Below are positions 26,501 to 35,670 of a stretch of 64,000 nt of DNA, one piece after another. Position numbers and translations under genes: made by a program. Source of the stretch: an uncultured Christensenella sp. (GTDB lineage: Bacteria; Bacillota; Clostridia; Christensenellales; UBA3700); assembly GCA_949284695.1 (NCBI GenBank), contig CASDWJ010000005.1:73463-137462 (forward strand), written 5' to 3'. Below the pieces are notes generated by a model. It did no database searches. It was not told where the DNA came from and saw only the letters and a list, made by a program, of their open reading frames with translations. Positions within the stretch are counted from its first letter, which is position 1; each line of letters begins with the position of its first letter.

Positions 26501-26566
26501 AAAGCCGCGTCCTACGCGTCCGATGGGGCACAAACAGAGAACGCAGACGGATCCGCAAAACAATGA
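23537..26566 (+). CDS. Large surface lipoprotein with discoidin-like domain and C-terminal anchor
   Basis: The 1009-residue protein has a signal peptide with lipobox-like F-V-S-C near residue 21 and, at the other end, a hydrophobic helix (residues about 950-975) followed by a basic tail, so both ends may sit in the membrane. Residues about 70-330 resemble the M60-like (enhancin) layout (WHFSGVYVVKGEKITVTLP, then IRIYLPAEYL), but no H-E-x-x-H zinc motif is visible, so any peptidase activity is doubtful. Residues about 710-820 look like an F5/8 type C (discoidin) domain (TDGNDDTAF, VEYSTDGETF). Residues about 830-945 form another beta-rich domain, perhaps sugar-binding. Domain calls are by pattern. 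Likely role: binding of host or dietary glycans or glycoproteins. Confidence 0.65.
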   Translation: MKKAVVTILLILACALVFVSCDTKDDVTYYQENVVGKYGDGISLTGIVVPETAPSEYADLPRVEKSVYFDTRLEGWHFSGVYVVKGEKITVTLPKEKADGSVTATVGRYSPSSFEISLTEQTTTFVSTVSGLLDFDLGECYGDSFWQLSVSGGVNASYYRLGLDRVADWQNSVDYAVVDGTNIRIYLPAEYLDASSDVENAATWWRSLCEYMDRYTVGVFGEDKLSPTDVFVTGQVSQPAYDVDKDVLFVPVSYADKLLDHDALVSGGAWAVMLALAKGKAEYAGVDDAALSEVAQIAAAGAFVTLTDGILSADSSNEYWINNAYDCLAMSIGGGLESYGDLAAYVNLIHSFGEEKVVKTAVDYASATDNGVIPLSQYFCNAFAEYGVDLSDYFNTVFGLGTESAQSGLQKYVPLQSRYANGCVATADKTGVTVNSGERTEFDFATEYVTTATNATLVRVMLGDSEWKAGADGIYSFRPEDTEKTKDFTLVFDVDGQSVELKGRFTCNIEVSVFTRYENVPWRDMKTAVKEYAENGAGYLVEEKAQSKAEIPQNEIVDDGVYTFSVNRGAIQVDETATYVIYVRSKGVIRVDFGVPEYMFTMFENPITVNEYTDELCYEIELQKGVSYYYDMYVLATKGNAYGCLGISKKGGEISDIDQDHLIYLTFDKDEVSDYQAPAIVPESFGVRKEGMRYYEESGAALKEYPQAESGSYPAAATDGNDDTAFVSKAAAKQVYLFEYEEAVETEFIVIKTSLTDVAYTVEYSTDGETFIRCDAGSVYRNISALFPKAVTVKSVRLTLSSDNEFAGVIKDIYCGRYSNEATIVPSNSSRVLYQGKWQYKTGGISVNGWILESYGDDAAIEFNFYGTGISVYCAKGDVYGSMQILVDGKQYGSVELNNATTLYDCNVFSVEFRSAGKHTIRIVPSSNDDIINLDYFAVMYAEQQEAAPETGNLWYFAIIPAALIVIFAICAVLDIADRRNKKRKKELKAASYASDGAQTENADGSAKQ

Positions 26567-26610
26567 CAGAGAACGCAGAAGACCCGGCAAAATAATGTTT
26601 TATCCGATAT

Positions 26611-26640
26611 ATCCTCCGCAGTGCGGGGGATTATTTTTTT
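26611..26640 (+). terminator. Rho-independent terminator of the lipoprotein gene
   Basis: A 9-bp stem with one G-T pair (26611-26619 with 26623-26631) is followed by a T-run at 26632-26640. Confidence 0.8.
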
Positions 26641-26729
26641 CTTGCGGGCAGAATTATTCGCGCGTTAAAAGCGCGCACGCGCACGTATAGTATAATTTTG
26701 GTAAAATTTCAAAAGTTGTCATCAAAGTG

Positions 26730-26757
26730 TTGACTTTTGCATATAATGGGGTATAAT
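26730..26757 (+). promoter_or_regulatory. hrcA operon promoter
   Basis: TTGACT (26730-26735), 16-base spacer, TATAAT (26752-26757). A second TATAAT at 26742-26747 is too close to this -35 to use it. The CIRCE element begins 6 bases downstream of the -10. Confidence 0.88.
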
Positions 26758-26762
26758 TAGAT

Positions 26763-26789
26763 TTAGCAGTCAAGGGGTGCGATTGCTAA
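26763..26789 (+). promoter_or_regulatory. CIRCE operator (HrcA site)
   Basis: TTAGCAGTC-N9-GATTGCTAA (26763-26771 and 26781-26789) matches the CIRCE inverted repeat TTAGCACTC-N9-GAGTGCTAA with two changes. Spacing is exact and it covers the expected transcription start. It indicates HrcA repression of hrcA-grpE-dnaK-dnaJ. Confidence 0.92.
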
Positions 26790-26833
26790 CAGTTGCGCAA
26801 ACCGATTGCCAAATACGCGGCAGGGAGGGAAGT

Positions 26834-27844
26834 ATGGACGACAGGTTGTCAGAACGCAAGAGAAGAGTGCTTCAGGCGCTCGTCGACAGCTATATCGGCG
26901 ATCCTCAGCCTATTTCGTCGTCTGCGATACAGGCGAAATACATGCCCGAAGTTTCCTCCGCAACTATAAGAAGCGAGCTTGCCACTCTCGAAGAACTTGG
27001 CTATCTCGTTCAGCCTCACGTCAGCAGCGGCAGAGTGCCGTCCGCAAAGGCGTACAGGTTTTATGTGGACAGCATGCTCGACGGCGGTTTCGGCGGCGTA
27101 GAGGTGCTGAGAAGCAGGTTTGAAAAGAACTTCAGTTCTGTCGAAGAACTCGTCAGGGCGACTGCCAAGGTCGTCAGCGACGCGACCAATTACACTTCGC
27201 TGATGGTTTTCACGGGAAGTGAAAAGGTGGTTGTCAAAGAGGTCAGGCTGGTAGATCTTCTCGACGGCAACGCGCTCGTCGTGATAATCACCGACAGCGG
27301 AGTGCTCAAGGATAAGATGGTAGCCGTGCCCGAGAACGCGGACGGCGGATACCTCGACATCGCGGGCAAACTGCTCAACGCGACGTTCGCAGGCAAGAAC
27401 CTTGCAGAGATACAGCATTACGAGGAGCCTATGGAACAGAACTTCGAGGCATACAGGGCGCTGTTCCGGCAGGTCGTCGAAATGGTGAAAGAATACAGGA
27501 CGGCGCACGACTCGCAGCTCTACCTCGAGGGAGAGGACAAGATCTTCGAATATCCCGAGGCGAGAGACGTGGACAATCTGAGGAGCTTCGTGTCGATAAT
27601 TTCCAAGAAGGAGAGGCTGCACGATCTCGTTACCGGCGACGGCAGCGTTGAATTCGAGGTCAAGATCGGCGACGAAGAATCTGAAGATCTGAAAAATATG
27701 GCGCTCGTCACCGCGAAATACACGGTTGACGGCAAAGAGGTCGGACACGTAGGCGTGATAGGACCTCAGAGAATGGATTACAGAAAAGTTATGACTGTGC
27801 TTCGCAGACTTGGCGACGCACTCAACAACGGCGGAGACGAATAA
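26834..27844 (+). CDS. hrcA: Heat-inducible transcription repressor HrcA
   Basis: The 336-residue repressor binds the CIRCE element just upstream. The N-terminal winged helix includes QPISSSAIQ, SSATIRSELATLEELGYL and SSGRVPSAKAYRFYVD, diagnostic of HrcA. A GAF-like middle and a dimerisation region follow, ending in VGVIGPQRMDYRKVM. ATG 26834 has GGGAGGG 4-10 bases upstream, and the longer frame from 26777 overlaps the CIRCE half-site, so it is rejected. First gene of the dnaK operon. Confidence 0.97.
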   Translation: MDDRLSERKRRVLQALVDSYIGDPQPISSSAIQAKYMPEVSSATIRSELATLEELGYLVQPHVSSGRVPSAKAYRFYVDSMLDGGFGGVEVLRSRFEKNFSSVEELVRATAKVVSDATNYTSLMVFTGSEKVVVKEVRLVDLLDGNALVVIITDSGVLKDKMVAVPENADGGYLDIAGKLLNATFAGKNLAEIQHYEEPMEQNFEAYRALFRQVVEMVKEYRTAHDSQLYLEGEDKIFEYPEARDVDNLRSFVSIISKKERLHDLVTGDGSVEFEVKIGDEESEDLKNMALVTAKYTVDGKEVGHVGVIGPQRMDYRKVMTVLRRLGDALNNGGDE

Positions 27845-27845
27845 T

Positions 27846-28388
27846 ATGGCAGAAAAGAAAAAGAAAAACCAGAAACAGGACAGTACCGAGGAAATAAAAG
27901 AGGAGGCGGCAGAAGTCGTCAAAGAAGCTCTGTCCGACGAACCCGCAGAAAAGGCGGAAGCAGAGGACAAGACGTCGGACGCGGCGCAGGAACTTTTCGC
28001 GCAGTATGTCAGGCTTCAGGCTGATTTCGACAACTTCAAAAAGCGCAACCGCGAGACGGCTCGCGTGATGTACGAGGCGGGAGTCGCCGACGTGATAGAA
28101 GGCATACTTCCCACGCTCGACAACCTCGAAATGGCGATACTGTCGCAGAAAGACGAGTCTTTCAAGCAGGGACTCGAACTCGTGAAAAAGGCTTTCCTCG
28201 ACGCGCTTGCAAAATTCTCGGTAGAGGAGATCGACGCGCTGGGCAAAGAATTCGACCCCAACGTGCACGAAGCAGTTATGAACAGAGACGACCCCGACAA
28301 TGCGGGAAAAGTCGTCGAAGTGCTCAAAAAAGGTTATATCCGCAACGGCAAGGTGCTCCGTCACCCGCTCGTAGTTGTGGGACAATAA
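27846..28388 (+). CDS. grpE: Nucleotide exchange factor GrpE
   Basis: The 180-residue co-chaperone releases ADP from DnaK. A charged, disordered start of about 60 residues leads to a long coiled-coil helix ([14 protein letters not shown]). The C-terminal beta domain has [10 protein letters not shown] and [20 protein letters not shown]. The start follows hrcA by 1 base, with GGAG 10 bases upstream. Confidence 0.96.
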   Translation: MAEKKKKNQKQDSTEEIKEEAAEVVKEALSDEPAEKAEAEDKTSDAAQELFAQYVRLQADFDNFKKRNRETARVMYEAGVADVIEGILPTLDNLEMAILSQKDESFKQGLELVKKAFLDALAKFSVEEIDALGKEFDPNVHEAVMNRDDPDNAGKVVEVLKKGYIRNGKVLRHPLVVVGQ

Positions 28389-28419
28389 TATAAAAAACGA
28401 TCAAAAGGAGTATATTGTT

Positions 28420-30282
28420 ATGGCAAAAATAATCGGCATCGACCTCGGCACCACCAACTCGTGCGTAGCCGTAATGGAAGGCGGCGAAGCCACCGTTATC
28501 GCCAACAAGGAAGGCGCAAGGACGACTCCGTCCGTAGTCGGTTTCGCCAAGAACGGCGAGAGACTCGTAGGTCAGGTTGCAAAGAGACAGGCGGTCGCCA
28601 ACGCAAACCGCACCGTCAGTTCTATAAAAAGACACATGGGCAGCGATTACAAGGTCAGGATCGACGACAAGAGTTATTCTCCGCAGGAGATCAGCGCAAT
28701 GATCCTCACCAAGCTGAAGAACGACGCAGAGTCCTACCTCGGCGAAAAGGTAACGCAGGCGGTCATCACCGTCCCCGCATACTTCACCGACAGCCAGAGA
28801 CAGGCTACCAAGGACGCAGGCAAGATCGCGGGTCTCGAAGTGCTTCGTATAATCAACGAGCCCACCGCGGCGGCGCTCGCTTACGGCCTCGACAAGGGCG
28901 ACAACAAGGGTCAGAAAGTGCTGATCTACGACCTCGGCGGCGGCACGTTCGACGTTTCGATCCTCGAGATAGAGGACGGCGTCTTTGAAGTTCTCGCGAC
29001 CAACGGCGACACTATGCTCGGCGGCGACGACTTCGACAAGCGCATAATGGATTATATCCTCGACGAGTTTGAGAAGAAAGAGGGCATCAGGATCTCCGAC
29101 GCTCCCACGCTCCAGAGAATTAAAGAGGCGGCTGAAAAGGCAAAGATAGAGCTTTCGGGCGTTACCAGCACCAACATCAACCTGCCGTTCATCGCGATGA
29201 GTGCGGACGGTCCCAAACACATCGACATGGATCTTTCGAGAGCCAAGTTCGACGCTCTGACAAGCGATCTCGTCACGAGGACTATCACCCCGATGAAGAA
29301 GGCAATGGCTGACGCGGGTCTCACCAATGCGGACATCGCCAAAGTCATACTCGTCGGCGGCTCTACCAGGATCCCCGCTGTCATCGAGGCGGTCAAGAAC
29401 ATCACAGGCAAAGAGCCGTTCAAGGGCATCAACCCCGACGAATGCGTAGCTCTCGGCGCGGCAATTCAGGGCGGCGTGCTCGGCGGCGAAGTCAAAGACG
29501 TCCTGCTTCTCGACGTGACCCCGCTTTCTCTCGGTATCGAGACGATGGGCGGCGTGTTCACCAAACTCATCGAGAGAAACACGACCATTCCTACGTCCAA
29601 ATCGCAGGTGTTCTCCACGGCGGCTGACAATCAGCCCGCGGTCGACATCAGAGTGCTTCAGGGCGAGAGGCCCATGGCGAGCGACAACAAAGAGCTCGGA
29701 CGCTTCCAGCTCGACGGCATTCCTCCGGCACCGAGAGGCGTACCGCAGATCGAAGTCACCTTCGATATCGACGCCAACGGCATAGTCAACGTCAAAGCGG
29801 TAGACAAGGGCACGGGCAAAACTCAGAGCGTTACGATCACATCCTCGACCAACCTGTCCGACGACGACATCGACAGAGCGGTCAAAGAGGCTGAAAAGTA
29901 CGCAGAGGAAGACAAGAAGCGCAAAGAACTCGTCGACGCGAAGAACGACGCGGATCAGATGATATTCGCGACCGAAAAGGCTCTGAAGGAGAACGGCGAC
30001 AAGCTGACCGAGGAGGACAAGACGACTTTGAAAGAGGCTTGCGAGCACGCCAAGAAAGAGCTCGAGACCGCTGACACCGCAGAAAAGGCGAGAGCGATCA
30101 TCGAAGAACTCAGCAATAAGAACACGCCGATATTTACCAAGCTGTATCAGGCGGCACAGGCAGAAGCGCAGGTTAAGGCGCAGTCCGGTACCGACGGTAG
30201 CGGCGCGGCAGGCGGCGCGGCGGGCGGCGGCGACGATATCATCATCGACAACGACAATCCCGACGACGGCGGCAACAACTGA
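28420..30282 (+). CDS. dnaK: Chaperone DnaK (Hsp70)
   Basis: The 620-residue Hsp70 opens with the phosphate loop [19 protein letters not shown], then has the ATPase signature [16 protein letters not shown] and [13 protein letters not shown]. The substrate domain includes [10 protein letters not shown] and [14 protein letters not shown], and a helical lid ends in a Gly/Asp-rich tail. ATG 28420 has AAAAGGAG 10-17 bases upstream. Works with GrpE and DnaJ encoded on either side. Confidence 0.99.
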   Translation: MAKIIGIDLGTTNSCVAVMEGGEATVIANKEGARTTPSVVGFAKNGERLVGQVAKRQAVANANRTVSSIKRHMGSDYKVRIDDKSYSPQEISAMILTKLKNDAESYLGEKVTQAVITVPAYFTDSQRQATKDAGKIAGLEVLRIINEPTAAALAYGLDKGDNKGQKVLIYDLGGGTFDVSILEIEDGVFEVLATNGDTMLGGDDFDKRIMDYILDEFEKKEGIRISDAPTLQRIKEAAEKAKIELSGVTSTNINLPFIAMSADGPKHIDMDLSRAKFDALTSDLVTRTITPMKKAMADAGLTNADIAKVILVGGSTRIPAVIEAVKNITGKEPFKGINPDECVALGAAIQGGVLGGEVKDVLLLDVTPLSLGIETMGGVFTKLIERNTTIPTSKSQVFSTAADNQPAVDIRVLQGERPMASDNKELGRFQLDGIPPAPRGVPQIEVTFDIDANGIVNVKAVDKGTGKTQSVTITSSTNLSDDDIDRAVKEAEKYAEEDKKRKELVDAKNDADQMIFATEKALKENGDKLTEEDKTTLKEACEHAKKELETADTAEKARAIIEELSNKNTPIFTKLYQAAQAEAQVKAQSGTDGSGAAGGAAGGGDDIIIDNDNPDDGGNN

Positions 30283-30348
30283 AGTAATTTCGTCTGACGG
30301 GGCGGAGAGATCCGCCCTTAAGACTGTCTTTGAGACGGAATAAGGAAT

Positions 30349-31485
30349 ATGGCAAAAAATTATTACGAGATCCTCGGCGTTGACAAGAACGCGGACGAAG
30401 AGACGATCAAAAAGGCGTACCGCAAACTCGCGATGAAGTATCACCCCGACAGATACTCTACGGCGAGCGAAGCGGAGAAAAAGCAGGCCGAGGAGAAATT
30501 CAAAGAGATAAACGAGGCGCACGACGTGCTCTCGGACCCGCAAAAGCGCAGTAACTACGACACCTACGGCAATCCCGACGGACCTCAGTTCGGCGGCGGA
30601 GCGGGCGGCGCAGGCGGCGGCTTCGGCGGTTTCGGCGAGGGCTTCGGCGGCTTCTCGGATATATTCAGCGAACTGTTCGGCTTCGGCGGCGGCAGGAGCG
30701 CAAACCCCAACGCGCCCAAGAACGGCGAGGACATACAGGTCAGGCTCAATCTGACGTTCGAGGAAGCGTATTTCGGCGTGACCAAGCAGATACGCGTTAT
30801 GCGCGACGAAGAATGTCCCGACTGTCACGGCACGGGCGCAAAAGACGCGTCGTCCGTCACCGTATGCCCGTACTGCAAGGGTACGGGTTATATCAGACGC
30901 GCTCAAAGCACTCCGTTCGGGCAGAGGGTCGTGCAATCGGTATGCCCGCATTGCGGCGGCAAAGGCAAGGTCATTGCGGACAAGTGCAAGACCTGCAAGG
31001 GCAACGGCTATCTGCGCAAAGAGGGCGTAGTCTCCGTAAAGATACCCGCGGGCGTGGATACGGGCATGAACGTCATCGTGCGCAACGAGGGCAACTGCGG
31101 TCGCAACGGAGGCAGAAAGGGAAGCCTCGTGCTCGTGATATACGTGCAGGAGCACCCTCGCTTCAAGCGTATGGGCAGCGATCTCTATATGGAAATGCCC
31201 GTCAGCTTCTACAACGCGGCGGTCGGTTGCAAGGTCGAGATAGACACTCCCAAGGGCAAGACCGTGTGCGGTATCCCGGAAGCGACTCAGTCGGGCACCA
31301 AGATCCGCATCAAGGGCTACGGCATGAAAAAGAGCCAGCGTGAGGAGTACGGCGACCTGTACATCACGATCAAAGTCGAGACCCCGAGAGGACTCAGCCG
31401 CAAACAGCAGCAAGCGCTTCTCGAGTTCGAGAATTCGCTTTCGGAAACGCAGTATCCGCAGATACGCAGATTCAAAAAAAACTGA
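30349..31485 (+). CDS. dnaJ: Chaperone DnaJ (Hsp40)
   Basis: The 378-residue co-chaperone has a J domain with the essential H-P-D (KYHPDRYS, about residues 30-37). A Gly/Phe-rich region lies at residues about 78-112, followed by a zinc domain with four C-x-x-C-x-G-x-G repeats ([32 protein letters not shown]). Two C-terminal substrate-binding domains follow. A terminator follows the stop by 14 bases. Confidence 0.98.
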   Translation: MAKNYYEILGVDKNADEETIKKAYRKLAMKYHPDRYSTASEAEKKQAEEKFKEINEAHDVLSDPQKRSNYDTYGNPDGPQFGGGAGGAGGGFGGFGEGFGGFSDIFSELFGFGGGRSANPNAPKNGEDIQVRLNLTFEEAYFGVTKQIRVMRDEECPDCHGTGAKDASSVTVCPYCKGTGYIRRAQSTPFGQRVVQSVCPHCGGKGKVIADKCKTCKGNGYLRKEGVVSVKIPAGVDTGMNVIVRNEGNCGRNGGRKGSLVLVIYVQEHPRFKRMGSDLYMEMPVSFYNAAVGCKVEIDTPKGKTVCGIPEATQSGTKIRIKGYGMKKSQREEYGDLYITIKVETPRGLSRKQQQALLEFENSLSETQYPQIRRFKKN

Positions 31486-31499
31486 TAAATCAGATTGCA

Positions 31500-31526
31500 G
31501 CCGCTCCGCAAGGGGCGGCTTTTTTA
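31500..31526 (+). terminator. Rho-independent terminator of the dnaK operon
   Basis: A perfect 8-bp stem (31500-31507 with 31512-31519), GCAA loop, then a T-run. It separates prmA from the heat-shock operon. Confidence 0.9.
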
Positions 31527-31588
31527 TGCAAAGGCTTGTTTTTGCTTTGTTGTCGGGAGAGCGATAACCGCGCGCATCGTCAAAACTA

Positions 31589-31617
31589 TTGCATTACGCG
31601 CGCGCATTGTTTATAAT
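31589..31617 (+). promoter_or_regulatory. prmA promoter (leaderless start)
   Basis: TTGCAT (31589-31594), 17-base spacer, TATAAT (31612-31617), then 6 bases to the ATG at 31624. No ribosome site is present. It lies downstream of the dnaJ terminator, so prmA needs this promoter. Confidence 0.85.
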
Positions 31618-31623
31618 ATAGCT

Positions 31624-32556
31624 ATGAAATACAAAGAGATTACGGTCAATACGACCACCGAAGCAAGCGAACTCGTTGCCGACATACTTTACAGCGCAGG
31701 AAGCGGCGGCGTCAGCATTTTTGACAAAGAGGACTTCATCGACCTGATGAAAAGCGACGTGATCTGGGATTACGTCGACGAATCCGTACTCGAGAAAAAC
31801 GAGGTCGTCAAGGTCAAAGGCTATTTTGGGGAGGACGGCTTCGACGCGGTCAGAAAGGGCGTGGAAGAAGAACTCGCTCTGCTGCGCGAGAGGAGCGTTT
31901 TCCCGCTCGGCTCGCTCGAGATCTCGGTCGCGGACGTAGACGAGGAGGACTGGTCCAACGTCTGGCGCAAATATTACAAGCCGATACCTTGCGGCAGGGT
32001 CGTAATCGTTCCCGACTGGCTGACTTACGAGCCGACGGAAGATCAGAGGATAGTGCGCCTCGACCCCGGCATGGCGTTCGGCACCGGAGAGCACGAAAGC
32101 ACCCGTATATGCCTTACCCTTCTTCAGAAAGAGGACGTGAAAGGAGCGCGCGTCGCCGATATAGGCACGGGCAGCGGCATACTCGCGATCGCGGCGGCAA
32201 AGCTGGACGCGAAAGAAGTTGACGCATACGATATAGACGCGACTGCTGTAAAAGTCGCGGAAAAGAACTGCGCGCATAACGGAGTGGACGGCGTAGTCAA
32301 AACAGAGTGCGGCAATCTGCTCGACAAGTGCAGCGGCAGTTACGACATTCTGCTTGCCAACATCACCGCGGATATATTGTCGGGCATGGCTCCCGATATA
32401 GGCAAGTTCGTCAGGAAGGGCGGCGTGATAATAATTTCGGGCATACTTCTGCCGTACGAGCAAAAGGTTGTCGACGCGTTTGCCGCGGCGGGTCTTACCG
32501 TAAAAGACAGGCTCGGACAAGGCGAGTGGTGCGGCTTCGCCTATACGAGGAACTGA
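31624..32556 (+). CDS. prmA: Ribosomal protein L11 methyltransferase
   Basis: The 310-residue enzyme has an N-terminal substrate-recognition domain (residues 1-100, including EDWSNVWRKYYKP) and a class I SAM domain. The SAM domain has PGMAFGTGEHESTR, motif I VADIGTGSGILAIAA and the N-I-x-A-D catalytic loop (LLANITADIL). It methylates L11 lysines. The start at 31624 keeps the normal N-terminus and coincides with a predicted transcript start. First of four coupled genes (rsmE, mtaB, HIT). Confidence 0.95.
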   Translation: MKYKEITVNTTTEASELVADILYSAGSGGVSIFDKEDFIDLMKSDVIWDYVDESVLEKNEVVKVKGYFGEDGFDAVRKGVEEELALLRERSVFPLGSLEISVADVDEEDWSNVWRKYYKPIPCGRVVIVPDWLTYEPTEDQRIVRLDPGMAFGTGEHESTRICLTLLQKEDVKGARVADIGTGSGILAIAAAKLDAKEVDAYDIDATAVKVAEKNCAHNGVDGVVKTECGNLLDKCSGSYDILLANITADILSGMAPDIGKFVRKGGVIIISGILLPYEQKVVDAFAAAGLTVKDRLGQGEWCGFAYTRN

Positions 32557-33281
32557 TGGAGATAAGAAGATTTTTCGCGTCTCCCGATGACGTTGCGGGA
32601 GACAAAATATATATTTCGGGCGACGAATACGCTCACCTGAAAGTGCTCAGACAAAAGGTCGGGTACAAAGTCGTCGTATGCACGGGAGACGGCAAGGATT
32701 ACGAGGGCACGATCGAGGAGATAAGCCGCGACCGCGCCGTGGTACGCATAGACACGGTATCGGCAAACGCCAACGACCCCGCGTTCGATATCACTCTTTT
32801 TCAGGCGCTTCCCAAGGGCGACAAGATGAGTTTTATCGTGCAGAAGTGCACAGAGCTCGGCGCGCGCAGGATAGTGCCGTTTTTGTCCGCTTATACCGAG
32901 GAGACCAGGTACAACCGCGAGCGTATGCAGAGAGTCGCAAAAGAGGCTTGCAAGCAATGCGGGCGCTCGCTCGTCTGCGACGCGGGAGAACTCACCGACT
33001 TTGACGGCGTGATATCGTCGCTTCGGGACTACGACTTAGTGATAATGCCTTACGAAAACGCGACCTGCGGCAGGACGGGCGACGTAAAAGGGTTGAAAAC
33101 GGCAAAGAAGATAGCCGTGATCATAGGAAGCGAAGGCGGTTTTGCGCAGGAAGAAGTGCAGAGAGCGAAAGACGCGGGCGCTCAGATTGTCTCGCTCGGC
33201 AGGAGGATTTTGCGTTGCGAGACGGCGGGGCTTGTGACGATCGCGCTGATCGCGTACGAGAGAGGAGAACTCGGCGTATGA
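32556..33281 (+). CDS. rsmE: 16S rRNA m3U1498 methyltransferase RsmE
   Basis: The 241-residue SPOUT-family enzyme has an N-terminal PUA-like part (MEIRRFFA, then DEYAHLKVLRQKVG). The C-terminal knotted SAM site has VIIGSEGGFAQEEVQRAKDAG and LGRRILRCETAGLVTIAL. The ATG overlaps the prmA stop by one base (TGATG). Normal length for the family. Confidence 0.95.
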   Translation: MEIRRFFASPDDVAGDKIYISGDEYAHLKVLRQKVGYKVVVCTGDGKDYEGTIEEISRDRAVVRIDTVSANANDPAFDITLFQALPKGDKMSFIVQKCTELGARRIVPFLSAYTEETRYNRERMQRVAKEACKQCGRSLVCDAGELTDFDGVISSLRDYDLVIMPYENATCGRTGDVKGLKTAKKIAVIIGSEGGFAQEEVQRAKDAGAQIVSLGRRILRCETAGLVTIALIAYERGELGV

Positions 33282-34531
33282 AGATAGTCGTTTTCAACCT
33301 CGGGTGCAAAGTCAACAAATACGAGAGCGACAGCATAGCGCGCGCTTTGAGAGAAAGAGGGCACGACGTGGTCTGCGAACTCGAAAAAGCCGACGCGTAT
33401 ATACTCAACACCTGCGCCGTGACCAACGAGGCGGAGAGAAAGTCTCGCCAATGCGTGACCCGCTGTCTGAAGCTCAATCCCTCCGCAAAGGTGATAGTCG
33501 TCGGGTGCGCCTCTCAGGCGGACGGCGCGCAGTTCGAAAGGAAAAAGGGCGTGACCTTTATTTCGGGCGTTGCGGGCAAGAGGAACGTCGTCGACGAGCT
33601 TGAAAAGGCAGGAGTGTTTATAGAGCCGCTCCCGACCGTTTACGAAGAAATGGAGACGCCGTCGGTAGAGCGCACGCGCGCATACGTAAAGGTGCAGGAC
33701 GGTTGCGACAACTTCTGTTCGTATTGTCTGATACCTTATCTGCGCGGCAGGAGCAGGTCGAGAAATATAGGCAACGCCGTGGCGGAGTGCGAAAGGCTTG
33801 CCGAGGATACCCGCGAGATCGTGCTGACGGGCATAGATCTGTCGTCTTACGGCAAGAATACGGGAGATACGCTGACGGGGCTGATAGACAGGCTTGCGGA
33901 CGTGGATTGCCGCATCAGGCTCGGCTCTCTCGAGCAGGGGGTCATAGACAGGAGATTTCTCGACGCTACGAAAAGGCTGAAGAAGTTCTGCCCGCAGTTC
34001 CACCTCTCGCTTCAGAGCGGCGCGGACGCGGTGCTGAAAAAGATGAACCGCCATTACACTACCGACGAATACTTCGCCAAAGTGCAACTGATAAGAGAAT
34101 ATTATCCCGACGCAAACGTGACCACGGACCTGATCTGCGGCTTCCCGACCGAGACTGACGCGGACTTTGAGGAGACCAAGGAGTTTATCAGAAAGGTAGG
34201 TTTCGGGCAGGTGCACGTGTTCGGTTACTCGGCGAGAAAGGGCACGGTCGCGGCAAAGTACAGGCTTCTGCCGCCCGAGGTCGTGGCAGAGAGGTGCGAG
34301 CAAGCTCAGCGCATAGCGACAGAACTTCACGCAAAGTATCTCTCGTCGCTGATCGGAAAGAGGATAGAGGTGCTGTTCGAGGAAGAACAGGACGGCTACG
34401 TCGCGGGGTACGGCAGAGAATACGTCAGAGCGTACGCGCGCGGAGTTAAAACTGAAGAAATCGCAGAGGGCGTCGTCAGAGAACTTTTCCGCGACGGCGT
34501 ACTCGTCGAAATATCGGAGGAAAAACTATGA
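33278..34531 (+). CDS. mtaB: tRNA t6A37 methylthiotransferase MtaB
   Basis: The 417-residue radical SAM enzyme converts t6A37 to ms2t6A37 in tRNA. The N-terminal UPF0004 domain has cysteines in FNLGCKVN, NTCAVTN and VVGCASQ. The radical SAM site is G-C-D-N-F-C-S-Y-C near residue 145. A TRAM domain closes the protein. MtaB rather than MiaB or RimO is favoured by the FNLGCKVNKYES opening and by the gene order after rsmE, common in Clostridia. ATG 33278 overlaps the rsmE stop. Confidence 0.92.
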   Translation: MKIVVFNLGCKVNKYESDSIARALRERGHDVVCELEKADAYILNTCAVTNEAERKSRQCVTRCLKLNPSAKVIVVGCASQADGAQFERKKGVTFISGVAGKRNVVDELEKAGVFIEPLPTVYEEMETPSVERTRAYVKVQDGCDNFCSYCLIPYLRGRSRSRNIGNAVAECERLAEDTREIVLTGIDLSSYGKNTGDTLTGLIDRLADVDCRIRLGSLEQGVIDRRFLDATKRLKKFCPQFHLSLQSGADAVLKKMNRHYTTDEYFAKVQLIREYYPDANVTTDLICGFPTETDADFEETKEFIRKVGFGQVHVFGYSARKGTVAAKYRLLPPEVVAERCEQAQRIATELHAKYLSSLIGKRIEVLFEEEQDGYVAGYGREYVRAYARGVKTEEIAEGVVRELFRDGVLVEISEEKL

Positions 34532-34929
34532 ACGACTGCATATTCTGCAAAATAATCAAAGGCGAGATACCTTCTTACAAGATCTACGAGGACGATATGA
34601 CATATGCGTTCCTCGACATCGCGGGCGACCTCGAGGGACACACTCTCGTGATACCCAAGGCGCATTGCACCAACGTGCTCGACTGCGACAAGGACTACCT
34701 CGCCGCGACGATCGCAACGGTACAGAAGATAGCGAAACACTATGTGGACGACTGCGGCTACGACGGCGTAAACTTGATGAACGCGAGCGGCAAAGCGGCG
34801 CAACAGAGTGTTTTCCACCTGCATTTCCACATTTTCCCGAGGAAAAACGGCGACGGCGTCGATCTGTTCCCGCTCAAGGAAAAGAAGGAGATCGACATGG
34901 CGGCGGTCGCGAAAAAACTCGCGTTCTGA
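34528..34929 (+). CDS. HIT family nucleotide-binding hydrolase
   Basis: The 133-residue histidine triad protein opens with CIFCKIIKGEIPS (C-x-x-C zinc site with later His). It ends its core with the triad H-L-H-F-H-I-F-P. It is HinT-like and probably cleaves AMP-linked substrates such as aminoacyl-AMP. It overlaps the mtaB stop (ATGA) with GGAGG upstream. The 280 bases after it carry an imperfect tandem pair around CTGACAGCTCGCG and the rpsU promoter. Confidence 0.93.
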   Translation: MNDCIFCKIIKGEIPSYKIYEDDMTYAFLDIAGDLEGHTLVIPKAHCTNVLDCDKDYLAATIATVQKIAKHYVDDCGYDGVNLMNASGKAAQQSVFHLHFHIFPRKNGDGVDLFPLKEKKEIDMAAVAKKLAF

Positions 34930-35137
34930 CAGCTCGCGCTCTGACAACTCGCGCCCGCAACGGGAATTGCAGGGAGCATTGGCAGGCAAAGACGGGCAAT
35001 GCGGGCGGGACAAACCGCAGAGGACTGCAGAAGCCCCGATCGGTTGGCAGGATCAATGCGAAAACGCCGCAAACAATACGTTCTTACCGTTCGGGGAGAA
35101 TATCGCCCGAAAAAGCGAAAAACCGCGCGAAAATCTG

Positions 35138-35167
35138 TTGACAAACCGCGCGCAGGTTAATTATAAT
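35138..35167 (+). promoter_or_regulatory. rpsU promoter
   Basis: TTGACA (35138-35143), 18-base spacer, TATAAT (35162-35167), 43 bases before the rpsU ATG. Unlike several neighbours this gene keeps a leader with a strong ribosome site (AAGGAGG). Confidence 0.88.
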
Positions 35168-35210
35168 ATTAAAGCAAACAAAGTCCCGCCAAGGGGAAGG
35201 AGGCGAAAAT

Positions 35211-35390
35211 ATGTCTACTGTCAGAGTCGGTGAAAACGAATCGTTGGACAGCGCTCTCAGACGCTTCAAGCGTAAGTGCGCGAGAGACGGCATTATCGGT
35301 GACCTCCGCAAGAAAGAGGCTTACGAGAAGCCCAGCGTAAAGCGCAAGAAGAAGGCTGAAGCTGCTCGCAAGAGAATGTACAAGTCCTAA
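35211..35390 (+). CDS. rpsU: Small ribosomal subunit protein S21
   Basis: The 59-residue protein matches bS21: it opens [19 protein letters not shown], continues with [20 protein letters not shown], and ends in a Lys/Arg-rich helix. AAGGAGG lies 9 bases before the ATG. Single-gene unit between a strong promoter and terminator. Confidence 0.97.
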   Translation: MSTVRVGENESLDSALRRFKRKCARDGIIGDLRKKEAYEKPSVKRKKKAEAARKRMYKS

Positions 35391-35398
35391 GAGAATCA

Positions 35399-35422
35399 AC
35401 CGTCCGCAAGGGCGGTTTTTTC
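35399..35422 (+). terminator. Rho-independent terminator of rpsU
   Basis: A 7-bp stem with one G-T pair (35399-35405 with 35410-35416), GCAA loop, then six T. Confidence 0.88.
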
Positions 35423-35670
35423 GTGCCCCGATACGGGGAGAAAAAGCGACGTGTCCGTCTTTTTCCGACGGAGACGAGACAAGTATTTTTATGTAAAAAA
35501 GCGTACCGAAAATTTCGCTTTTGTCGAAAAACGTCGGGTTTTTTCTACTTTTGGAGAACGGTTATAAATTTTTTCAAAATTCTTGCCAATGTGTGGATAA
35601 GCGCGCTATTATGCTGTTGTTGAAAATACCAAAGACAGCAAAAAAATTCAACGGTGTGAGGAGAAATCAA

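Noticed and set aside
28324..31413. 1029-codon open frame on the minus strand opposite dnaK and dnaJ
   Set aside because: It mirrors two unmistakable genes and arises from their biased codon use. It has no ribosome site and no recognisable domains.
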